In this document: piece after piece, positions 8,591-15,887 of the stretch
Layout: every line of letters begins with the position of its first letter
Position numbering within the stretch: the stretch's first letter is position 1
Assembly (NCBI GenBank): GCA_002296525.1
Contig: DBIA01000017.1
Location: 426,768 to 490,767 of the forward strand
Length of the DNA: 64,000 nt
Direction of reading: 5' to 3'
Source of the DNA: Candidatus Neomicrothrix sp. UBA814
GTDB lineage: Bacteria; Actinomycetota; Acidimicrobiia; Acidimicrobiales; Poriferisodalaceae
Notes under the pieces: model-generated
What the model was told of the DNA's origin: nothing
What the model saw: the letters and a program-made list of their open reading frames with translations, nothing else
Database searches by the model: none
Translations under genes and position numbers: made by a program

Positions 8591-9166
8591 ATGCGGCTAG
8601 TAATGGCATCTGCGAATGCTCATAAGGCGTTCGAGATAGCCCAAATCCTGACTGACCATGAAATCCAACCCAGACCAGATTCGCTAGGGGAGATAGTCGA
8701 AGATCAAGAAACCCTGGAAGGCAACGCTCGGCTAAAAGCGTCGGCGGTATGCGCGGAAGCGAAGAGCCCCGCTGTCGCTGACGACACCGGCCTGGAAGTC
8801 GACGCCCTAGCCGGGCTACCCGGAGTACGAAGTGCCCGCTTTGCCGGAGACTTTGCTACCGACTCAGAAAACTTGTCAAAGTTATTGAAAGACATGCAGC
8901 AAGTTCCTAGTGGGCAACGAACAGCGCGTTTTCGAACTGTTGCAGTGGTTGTCTTCCCTGATGGTAAAGAACTCATCGCACACGGAGTGGTAGAAGGCTC
9001 GATTTCTGAGGAACCTAGAGGAACAGGTGGGTTTGGGTACGACTCGATTTTTGTTCCTGATGAGGGAGGAGGAAGCACGTTTGCGGAAATGCCAGCAGAA
9101 CAAAAAAATCTCATAAGCCACCGCGGTCGAGCATTTCGCTCCCTGGCGCAAATGTTGAATCAATAG
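8591..9166 (+). CDS. rdgB: XTP/dITP pyrophosphatase (non-canonical purine NTP, HAM1/RdgB)
   Basis: Hydrolyses ITP, dITP and XTP to monophosphates, keeping these bases out of nucleic acids. The 191-residue protein shows the family motifs ASANAHKAFEI, EDQETLEGNARLKA, VADDTGLEVDALAGLPGVRSARFAG, GTGGFGYDSIFVPD and the C-terminal SHRGRAF. I prefer ATG 8591 over the GTG at 8582 because GGAG at 8579-8582 is spaced correctly for it and family proteins begin close to this point. The rph-rdgB linkage is widespread. Confidence 0.96.
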   Translation: MRLVMASANAHKAFEIAQILTDHEIQPRPDSLGEIVEDQETLEGNARLKASAVCAEAKSPAVADDTGLEVDALAGLPGVRSARFAGDFATDSENLSKLLKDMQQVPSGQRTARFRTVAVVVFPDGKELIAHGVVEGSISEEPRGTGGFGYDSIFVPDEGGGSTFAEMPAEQKNLISHRGRAFRSLAQMLNQ

Positions 9167-10159
9167 TTACCAATGGCGCAGGTCAATTTCCCACCGGTCG
9201 ATTACCTGCTCATCACGAACAATGTGCAATGACTGGTGCTTAGCCATCGTCGGGTCAATATGGGCTGGCACCAAAGAAATTCGGTCCCCTACTTTCAATG
9301 TGTTATCGGGGACGACATTAGTGTGCTCGTCGGAACAGAAAAGAACCTCGCCGCCGCTCCAACTTGGATTGCCATGATCCATTCCTTGTGCTTTCAGACC
9401 CGCGTCGCAGACAGCAAACTTTTCTGCCACAGACACAATGGTGGACTGCAAAAAGAGGCCCTGACGAAATGGCTGATCAACCTGCTCGGTGTAGGCAGTG
9501 TCCATCAGAACGTATGAACCTGCCTGGATCTCGTTGACCCAGGTATTGATGGCGTGTGTGCCCGTTCCGCCACCAGTAACCAAATCACCCCCGACAACTT
9601 CATGAGCTTGAATTAGTCGTTCCATGGCCGACTCCATCAGTTCACGACGACGTTCAAGATCGACCACGCCCATCGCATGGCCTTCGTAGCCCATGACCCC
9701 TCTCACACCGATATTTGATTTTCGAGCAAGTTCAGCCAGCCCGTGCGCCTCCTCGACTTCACATCCGCACCGAAATCCGACTCGAATATCGATTACACAC
9801 TCCTTTATGCCGGCTGTTGCCGCGGCGGTGATCGTTGCTTCGCTATCTACAGCTACGGTCACCCTCGCACCGCTTGTAGCCATCTCAGTGAGTCGATTCA
9901 CATCGACCGTTTCGTTAGCGAGAAGCAGATCGTCTCCGAGTCCAGCTTGAGCTAAACCAAGTACTTCTCGAGGGGTTGCGCAGGTGAACCCCTTATGGCC
10001 GGCCTCATATTGGAGGGTGGCAAGAGTGGTTGATTTGTGAGCCTTGACATGAGGTCGCAGTCGATTCCCAGGCAATCTTCTGGCCATCTCTGCGATATTG
10101 GATTCAAGAACATCAAGGTCCGCCCACAGGGCAGGAGTTGGGAGTTCATCAATATGCAT
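9167..10159 (-). CDS. DSD1/D-threonine aldolase-like PLP enzyme (alanine racemase fold type III)
   Basis: 330-residue PLP enzyme of the D-serine dehydratase / D-threonine aldolase type (alanine racemase N-terminal barrel plus DSD1 C-terminal domain). The PLP lysine is in RPHVKAHKST near residue 40; the phosphate loop is suggested by TGGGTGTHAI. The C-terminal domain shows CDAGLKAQGMDHGNPSW and HTNVVP...GDRISLVPAHIDPT, with the His/Cys metal-binding residues expected of DSD1 (CDAG, SDEHTN, PAHID). It converges directly on rdgB with no gap and is divergent from clpP. Likely acts on a D-hydroxy amino acid. Confidence 0.85.
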   Translation of the reverse strand: MHIDELPTPALWADLDVLESNIAEMARRLPGNRLRPHVKAHKSTTLATLQYEAGHKGFTCATPREVLGLAQAGLGDDLLLANETVDVNRLTEMATSGARVTVAVDSEATITAAATAGIKECVIDIRVGFRCGCEVEEAHGLAELARKSNIGVRGVMGYEGHAMGVVDLERRRELMESAMERLIQAHEVVGGDLVTGGGTGTHAINTWVNEIQAGSYVLMDTAYTEQVDQPFRQGLFLQSTIVSVAEKFAVCDAGLKAQGMDHGNPSWSGGEVLFCSDEHTNVVPDNTLKVGDRISLVPAHIDPTMAKHQSLHIVRDEQVIDRWEIDLRHW

Positions 10160-10216
10160 GTAATGAGCCTACGGTGGACCAAGGCGCCGCCGCTGACAAC
10201 AGATAACCTCCAAGTT

Positions 10217-10813
10217 ATGTCAGAGCATCATTCCGTCAGCGCGTTGTCCACGGGAACCCCGGTTGGCCCTGCTGAGATTTACAACCGTTTACTCAACGAT
10301 CGAATTGTTTTTCTAGGCACTGAAGTCGACGATGAAATAGCGAACATCCTCTGCGCTCAGATGCTGTTTCTCGAAGGACAAGATCGCGAAAAGGACATAT
10401 GGCTATACATCAATAGCCCAGGTGGTTCTGTGACCGCTGGTATGGCTATATATGACACTATGCAGTTTGTCTCTTGCGATGTGGCAACTGTCTGTATGGG
10501 ACTCGGCGCATCAATGGGCCAGTTTCTTCTCACAGCAGGAGCAGAGGATAAGCGGTACTGCTTGCCTCATGCCAGGGTCATGATGCATCAACCGTCAGGT
10601 GGCGTACGAGGTCAAGCTTCGGACATAGCCATTCAGGCGGAACAAATGGCCTACATCAAAAGGCTTATGGCTGAACGAATAGCGCTTCACAGCGGGCAAG
10701 ACGTAGAGCAAATCCAGATGGACAGCGAACGCGACCGGTGGTTCACAGCAGAAGAAGCTAAAGACTATGGACTCTGTGATCACGTCATAGTTAAGCGAGG
10801 CGAAATCATCTAA
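10217..10813 (+). CDS. clpP: ATP-dependent Clp protease proteolytic subunit
   Basis: 198-residue ClpP serine protease; tetradecamers degrade substrates unfolded by ClpX/ClpC, including ssrA-tagged proteins. The catalytic triad is intact: Ser99 in GLGASMGQ, His124 in MMHQPSGG, Asp173 in ERDRWFT. YINSPGGSVTAGMAIYD is the conserved oxyanion-hole region. ATG 10217 gives a normal short propeptide region; longer in-frame extension overlaps the divergent DSD1 gene and is not family-like. Unlike the usual clpP1-clpP2-clpX arrangement in Actinobacteria, no second clpP or clpX is adjacent. Confidence 0.95.
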   Translation: MSEHHSVSALSTGTPVGPAEIYNRLLNDRIVFLGTEVDDEIANILCAQMLFLEGQDREKDIWLYINSPGGSVTAGMAIYDTMQFVSCDVATVCMGLGASMGQFLLTAGAEDKRYCLPHARVMMHQPSGGVRGQASDIAIQAEQMAYIKRLMAERIALHSGQDVEQIQMDSERDRWFTAEEAKDYGLCDHVIVKRGEII

Positions 10814-10826
10814 CGCTGCCGAAACG

Positions 10827-11249
10827 TCAGTTGGGAACCGGGCTACAGGCGCGGGCTACAAACGCACCTAGGTTTTCTACCGAGTTTGATAGTCGGCCCG
10901 CAAATTCTTGTTGGGCGGCGCCAATAGCGGCTGAGCGCTGCAGAGGATCTTCAAATTTGGTTGCATCTATGGCGTATGTAAGAGCTGATAAAAATGCGGC
11001 GATTACTTCAGCATCCCCCTGGATTTCCAGAGGGGCTTCTCTAGCCACTCTTGAGGCCTGAGCTGAGGTTTGCGCGAGAGCCCCACGAACTGCCACATCG
11101 TTGGATGGCAGCACCTCGAAACTGAGAGCGTCAATTTGTTGTAGCTCCGCTACTGCGTCACAGAATCCATTTTCAGAACTCGGGTCCGAGCAGCTGGTGA
11201 GGCTAAGGGCTGCAACGGTGCACGCAAGGAGGGTTGAAAAAAATTTCAC
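10827..11249 (-). CDS. Small putative lipoprotein, unknown function
   Basis: 140 residues with a lipoprotein signal (KFFSTLLACTVAALSLTSC; lipobox LTSC, Cys about 20), then a mostly helical Ala-rich domain with two Cys (FCDAV and ARACSP), which may form a disulfide. The GTG start overlaps the rpe stop (GTGA at 11246-11249), so it is cotranscribed with and translationally coupled to rpe. No family recognised. Confidence 0.65.
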   Translation of the reverse strand: MKFFSTLLACTVAALSLTSCSDPSSENGFCDAVAELQQIDALSFEVLPSNDVAVRGALAQTSAQASRVAREAPLEIQGDAEVIAAFLSALTYAIDATKFEDPLQRSAAIGAAQQEFAGRLSNSVENLGAFVARACSPVPN

Positions 11250-11926
11250 CCGACCTGAGCTTCGGTAGCGATACGGCGAAGATCTTCTACTCCGTGTTCG
11301 AGACCTTCCTGATATTTGTATAAAGCACTGCCGGATACCAGCACGTTGGCACCCGCCGCCGCAGCACCGGTAATTGTCGAAGCTGAAATCCCGCCATCAA
11401 CTTCGATGTCGACGTCATAGTCGCCCTTTTCAATGAGAGCCCGCAAGGAAGCCACTTTCGATTCCATGCTTTGGATGTAAGCCTGACCGCCGAATCCGGG
11501 GTTGACGGTCATAATCAGCACCATATCCAACATATCTAGAACAGAGCTCACCGAATCCAATGGCGTCGAAGGATTCAGTGCTGCAGCCGGCCTACAACCT
11601 AGATCACGAATTCTCCCTAACGTTCGGTGTAGGTGGGGTGTTGTCTCAACGTGCACGATTGCCATCTGGCATCCTGCATCTACGTAGTTTTGAAGCATCT
11701 CATCGGGGTTAGCGACCATCAGATGAGCCTCAAACATGACATCAACGTGTTCTCGGCAAGCAGCGATTACATCCGGTCCGAATGTGAGGTTGGGTACAAA
11801 ATTCCCGTCCATCACATCCCACTGAATGCGATCGACTCCAGCTGCTTCCAGAGCTACACATTCTTCTCCCAGGCGCGAAAAATCCGCTGGTAGGACAGAA
11901 GGGACGATCTCAATAGGGCGATTCAT
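11246..11926 (-). CDS. rpe: Ribulose-phosphate 3-epimerase
   Basis: Interconverts ribulose 5-phosphate and xylulose 5-phosphate in the pentose phosphate pathway. The 226-residue TIM barrel shows the full signature: VPSVLPADFSRLGEE, DRIQWDVMDGNFVPNLTFGPD, FEAHLMVANPD, LIMTVNPGFGGQAYI, DIEVDGGIS and NVLVSGSALYK. Metal ligands (His and Asp of DVMDG/EAHLM/DGG) are present. It is divergent from the RNA methyltransferase gene and followed by the overlapping lipoprotein gene. Confidence 0.97.
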   Translation of the reverse strand: MNRPIEIVPSVLPADFSRLGEECVALEAAGVDRIQWDVMDGNFVPNLTFGPDVIAACREHVDVMFEAHLMVANPDEMLQNYVDAGCQMAIVHVETTPHLHRTLGRIRDLGCRPAAALNPSTPLDSVSSVLDMLDMVLIMTVNPGFGGQAYIQSMESKVASLRALIEKGDYDVDIEVDGGISASTITGAAAAGANVLVSGSALYKYQEGLEHGVEDLRRIATEAQVG

Positions 11927-11950
11927 GTAGGTGACCGTAGTCTGGGATTG

Positions 11951-13141
11951 ATGTCTACACAGGTCAACATTTACGATCTAGCAGTTGGAGGCGAAGGAGT
12001 AGGCCGCCTGGCAGATGGACGAGTCGTCTTCGTAGCTGGTGCTGCGCTTAACGATGAGCTGGTCGTCAGCATCACCGAAGAGAAAAGTCGTTACGCGCGA
12101 GCAGAGATTTTGGAGGTCCTCGTACCTGGTGAAGGTCGTCGCGAACCGCCCTGCCATTATGTCGAGGCGGGATGTGGAGGGTGTGATTGGCAACACTTAT
12201 CTCAAGAGGCACAGATCGATGCCAAGCTTTCGGTAGTTGAAGATTCGTTAATCAAGCTGGGGTCTTTGGAACCACCAGAAATCGGGTACGTTGCGGGACC
12301 CGAATCGTTGAAATACCGCACGACGGTCCGGGTTGGAATCACAGACGGTAGGCCCGCATATCGAGCTTCTAGGTCCAATGACCTGATTCCAGTTGGCAAT
12401 TGTCGGGTCGCTCATCCGCTGATGGACGACATTTTTGCAGATGGGTTCTTCGGTGAAGCTCAGGAGGCAACGATCCGAGTTGGTGCACGAACCGGTGACC
12501 GATTAGTTATGGGACATCCAAACGCTAATGACTTTGAAATGCCAGCCGATGTGCTGGTTGTCGATAAGAAAAAGGCGCGTCGGGACGCGAAGGCTCACAT
12601 CGTTGAGGAAGCTGCGGGGCTTGAGTGGCGAATTTCGGCGAATTCGTTCTTTCAAAGTTCACCTGAGGGTGCAGAAATGTTGGTTGGTTTGGCGGCCGAG
12701 TGGTTGACCAAACAAGATTCTGGCGAACATGTCTTAGTTGATCTTTACTCCGGGGTGGGTTTGTTCTCGGGAACAGTGGGGGACTGGTTCGACAAGGTGA
12801 CAGCTGTGGAGTCGTCGATATCGGCTGTAACTGACGCGTTACATAACCTTGGTTCTCATGTTGCGATTCACCATATGCAGGTAGAACAGTGGATACCAGA
12901 ACTTGCAGATGTTGTGATCGCCGATCCCCCACGCGCGGGCTTGCGCTCAGAAGGCGTAGAGGTCATTCAGGGGACCCAAGCACCCCACGTAATTTTGGTT
13001 TCGTGCGATGCAGGTGCGCTAGGCCGAGACTCCGCTTTGTTGAGCGGAGCGGGTTATGAACTAGATCAAGTGGATGTTCTCGACATGTTTCCTCAAACGA
13101 GCCATGTTGAAGTGGTGTCGGGCTGGGTTCGCCGCACTTAG
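11951..13141 (+). CDS. TrmA/RlmD-family RNA (uracil-5-)-methyltransferase
   Basis: 396-residue class I SAM enzyme of the RlmC/RlmD/TrmA group, methylating C5 of a uridine in rRNA or tRNA. It opens with a TRAM domain (DLAVGGEGVGRLADGRVVFVAGA). Four Cys for a [4Fe-4S] cluster are present: PPC, AGCGGC, and VGNCRV. The SAM region is LVDLYSGVGLFSG; the nucleophilic Cys is in LVSCDAGALGRD and the end motif is DMFPQTSHVEVV. ATG 11951 directly follows an in-frame TTG. Target nucleotide cannot be assigned from sequence. Confidence 0.9.
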   Translation: MSTQVNIYDLAVGGEGVGRLADGRVVFVAGAALNDELVVSITEEKSRYARAEILEVLVPGEGRREPPCHYVEAGCGGCDWQHLSQEAQIDAKLSVVEDSLIKLGSLEPPEIGYVAGPESLKYRTTVRVGITDGRPAYRASRSNDLIPVGNCRVAHPLMDDIFADGFFGEAQEATIRVGARTGDRLVMGHPNANDFEMPADVLVVDKKKARRDAKAHIVEEAAGLEWRISANSFFQSSPEGAEMLVGLAAEWLTKQDSGEHVLVDLYSGVGLFSGTVGDWFDKVTAVESSISAVTDALHNLGSHVAIHHMQVEQWIPELADVVIADPPRAGLRSEGVEVIQGTQAPHVILVSCDAGALGRDSALLSGAGYELDQVDVLDMFPQTSHVEVVSGWVRRT

Positions 13142-13146
13142 GTAAA

Positions 13147-13185
13147 AAGTGAAGTGACGCCCACAGCATGGGCGCCACTTCACTT
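13147..13185. terminator. Bidirectional intrinsic terminator
   Basis: AAGTGAAGTG (13147-13156) and CGCCCA (13158-13163) pair with TGGGCG (13169-13174) and CACTTCACTT (13176-13185) around a CAGCA loop, with one A-C mismatch: a 16-bp stem. It sits between two convergent genes (RNA methyltransferase and thiolase). Short T runs flank it on each strand (GGTTT on plus, TTTACC on minus). Confidence 0.75.
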
Positions 13186-13199
13186 GGTTTACGACTGCG

Positions 13200-14429
13200 T
13201 TAGTTCAAGCGTTCGACGATCATGGCCATTCCTTGGCCGCCGCCGACACACATTGATTCCAAGCCGAACGTTTTATCCGAATCTTGGAGACCGTTGAGCA
13301 GTGTCGTCATGATCCGAGCGCCGGTCTGCCCGAACGGGTGACCCAATGCGATAGCTCCACCGTTGACATTCAGTTGGTCAACCATGTCAATGCCTAGCTC
13401 GTCGGCAGATGGAATTACCTGAGCGGCAAAAGCCTCGTTGATCTCGACTAAGTCGATATCGCTCATGCTCATGTTGGCTCTTGCTAGGACACGCTTGATG
13501 GCCTCAATTGGCCCCAGTCCCATAATTTCGGGGTTTAACGCAGAGACAGAGCTCGCGATGATGCGGGCTATGGGATCAATACCCAACTCTTCTGCCCGTT
13601 TACGGCTCATCACTACCACTGCGGCTGCGCCGTCATTGAGGGGGCATGCGTTACCCGCTGTGACGCGACCGTCGGGCCTAAAGGCGGGCTTTAGTTGTGA
13701 CACTGCTTCCAATGTCACCCCAGCTCGGGGACCGTCGTCGGTTGATACAACGGTTCCATCGGGCATTGTGACTGGCGTAATGTCCATTTCGAAAAACCCG
13801 CGACTGATCGCTTGTTCCGCTTTGTTTTGGCTCATTACTCCGTACTCGTCCATAGCCTCACGGCTGACGCCCTTAAGCTCAGCGACGTTTTCGGCGGTTT
13901 GGCCCATGGCGATGTACAGGTCTGGAAGACCATCTGCAGGGCCCCAGTCGCCGTGACCTCCCTCGGAACGCACTTTCGAACGTTCACCGGGTGCTTTGAA
14001 AATGGGGTTTGCTGTATCTGGAAGGCTGTCTGCGTTTCCTTTTCCGTACCTGGATACGCATTCGACACCGGCTGCGATGAATGCATCCCCCTCGCCTGCT
14101 TTGATGGCATGTGCAGCCATTCGGATTGTCTGAAGTGAGGATGAGCAGTAACGGTTTACGGTGGTGCCGGGAACATCTCCGAGACCTGCAAGAACTGCTG
14201 TGGCGCGACCGATATTGAATCCTTGCTCTCCACCTGGCGAACCGGTTCCCATGATTAGATCTTCGATTTCCTCTGGAGGTAGTTCAGGAACTTTCTCCAG
14301 TACTTTGGTCACTATTTGTGCGCTGAGATCGTCTGGCCGAATTTCGGTCATGGAGCCTTTAAAGGCTCGACCAATCGGACTGCGGGCTGTTGCAACTATG
14401 ACCGGGTCGGTTGAAGCGTCGGTGCTCAT
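13200..14429 (-). CDS. Acetyl-CoA C-acyltransferase (thiolase)
   Basis: 409-residue thiolase II/FadA-type enzyme, cleaving 3-ketoacyl-CoA or condensing acetyl-CoA units. The acyl-accepting Cys is in TVNRYCSSSLQT, the NEAFAAQ loop and GHPFGQTGAR His are present, and the second catalytic Cys lies in SMCVGGGQGMAM. I begin at ATG 14429 (MSTDAS) because AAGGGA is spaced correctly before it and residues after it match the thiolase N-terminus (DPVIVATARSPIG). The open frame continues much further upstream, but that stretch is antisense to the membrane-protein gene. Confidence 0.94.
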   Translation of the reverse strand: MSTDASTDPVIVATARSPIGRAFKGSMTEIRPDDLSAQIVTKVLEKVPELPPEEIEDLIMGTGSPGGEQGFNIGRATAVLAGLGDVPGTTVNRYCSSSLQTIRMAAHAIKAGEGDAFIAAGVECVSRYGKGNADSLPDTANPIFKAPGERSKVRSEGGHGDWGPADGLPDLYIAMGQTAENVAELKGVSREAMDEYGVMSQNKAEQAISRGFFEMDITPVTMPDGTVVSTDDGPRAGVTLEAVSQLKPAFRPDGRVTAGNACPLNDGAAAVVVMSRKRAEELGIDPIARIIASSVSALNPEIMGLGPIEAIKRVLARANMSMSDIDLVEINEAFAAQVIPSADELGIDMVDQLNVNGGAIALGHPFGQTGARIMTTLLNGLQDSDKTFGLESMCVGGGQGMAMIVERLN

Positions 14430-14499
14430 GTAAGTCCCTTCATGCAGGATTAGCAAGTTGTGAAACACTACCTCCAGTTGACATGGAAATGTCTTTTTG

Positions 14500-15816
14500 A
14501 TGTCTACTATCCCTCTGATGGCTGAATCGTTATATGCGCATGGCGTTGGTCCACCTGGTGACTTGCCTATGTCCGTCAGTACCTTGAGCTTGGTAGCGGC
14601 AGCGGCTTTGATTATTTCATTTGCGGCGTTGGTATCGGGATGGCGAGAACCGCAGTTCCCCGATGCGGGACCCGGACGGCCATTTCTAAGAGTCGATGGG
14701 CCAATTGGCAAAATTGGAATGATTATTGGTCGTGGGTTAGGGCTTTGTCTCGTGGGGCTAGCGCTGGTCGCCAGTTTTGTTGTGGCCGATGACACGATGG
14801 TCAATATTGCGCCGAGAATTGTTTTCGTCGCCCTTTGGGTTCTTGTTCCGGTTGGTTCGGTGTTGTTCGGAGATTTGTGGCGATGGTTGAGTCCCTTCGA
14901 GATTTTGGCGAGTGTTAGAGACCGACGGTTCCGCCCCGCAACGGAGCGGGATTGGGGTCTGCAGATTGCTGCGGCGCTATTGGGCGCTTTCTTGTGGCTG
15001 GAATTGGCGTACCACAATCCAGCCGGGAGGACCCCGTTAGCGATCTTGTTGGTTGTTTGGACTGTTTGGAGTGGCCTTGGTGCTCTCTTAAAGGGGAGAA
15101 CGTGGTTGCGTTCGTACGACCCGTTGGCTGCACTCGTTCGTCTCATAGCGGCCATGTCGCCGGTACACGTCGCTAACGGCTATTTGCATCTGAGACGTCC
15201 TTTAGTTGGTTTAGGTCAAGTGCCGACTCAGAAAGGGCTTGCTGCCCTTGTTCTAATTGTGTTGGGTGGCACTTCTTTCGATGGTCTTTCTCGTACGACT
15301 TGGTGGGAACAGATCGTTGCTGGTCGGCTTGGTTGGGGCGCGACAGCTGTTAACTCCGTTGGGCTGATTTTCTCGATGGCGCTAGTAACGGCGTTGTTTC
15401 TGGCATGCGTGCGGTGGATGCAACGTAGAGATGGGAATGAGGATGTTGACTTTGAAGACGGATTCGCGCTTTCGTTGGTGCCGGTAGCGGTTGGGTACGC
15501 CATTGCTCACTACATAGGTATGGCTGTTTTCGAAGGACAACAACTGCTCATTCAGCTAAGCGATCCACTCGATCGGGGATGGAATTTGTTCGGTAAGGCC
15601 GATGATTACGTGGATTATCGGGTGGTTAGTCCGACAGTAATGGCGGCAATTCAAGCGCTGGGTATAGCAGGAGGCCATCTTGCCGGGGTGATCGTCGGGC
15701 ACGACCGTGCCCTCGCAACCCTCCGTAGGAAAGATGACGTTACGGGACAAGTCCCGCTAGTAGTACTCCTTGCCTCATTAACGGCAATAGCGCTAGTGCT
15801 TCTAGTTGAGGCGTAG
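14500..15816 (+). CDS. Polytopic membrane protein with N-terminal HGVGPPGDLP motif
   Basis: 438 residues with roughly ten hydrophobic segments (for example VSTLSLVAAAALIISFAALV, LCLVGLALVASFVV, IVFVALWVLVPVGSVLFG, GLAALVLIVLGG, and a C-terminal LVVLLASLTAIALVLLV). The amino end carries AHGVGPPGDLPMSV, a motif I associate with an uncharacterised actinobacterial membrane family; I cannot assign a function safely. ATG 14500 follows an in-frame TTG; ATG 14518 is another possible start. It is divergent from the thiolase. Confidence 0.7.
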   Translation: MSTIPLMAESLYAHGVGPPGDLPMSVSTLSLVAAAALIISFAALVSGWREPQFPDAGPGRPFLRVDGPIGKIGMIIGRGLGLCLVGLALVASFVVADDTMVNIAPRIVFVALWVLVPVGSVLFGDLWRWLSPFEILASVRDRRFRPATERDWGLQIAAALLGAFLWLELAYHNPAGRTPLAILLVVWTVWSGLGALLKGRTWLRSYDPLAALVRLIAAMSPVHVANGYLHLRRPLVGLGQVPTQKGLAALVLIVLGGTSFDGLSRTTWWEQIVAGRLGWGATAVNSVGLIFSMALVTALFLACVRWMQRRDGNEDVDFEDGFALSLVPVAVGYAIAHYIGMAVFEGQQLLIQLSDPLDRGWNLFGKADDYVDYRVVSPTVMAAIQALGIAGGHLAGVIVGHDRALATLRRKDDVTGQVPLVVLLASLTAIALVLLVEA

Positions 15817-15887
15817 CTTTCGAGAATTAAAGCTATAGCTCTTAGCTAGCTGCCTTAGAGGCGAATGAAACTGCCCCGAAAATCGCC

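Noticed and set aside
14430..15155. N-terminal extension of the thiolase ORF
   Set aside because: It is antisense to the membrane-protein gene, has low-complexity shadow composition, and a proper ribosome site exists at 14429.
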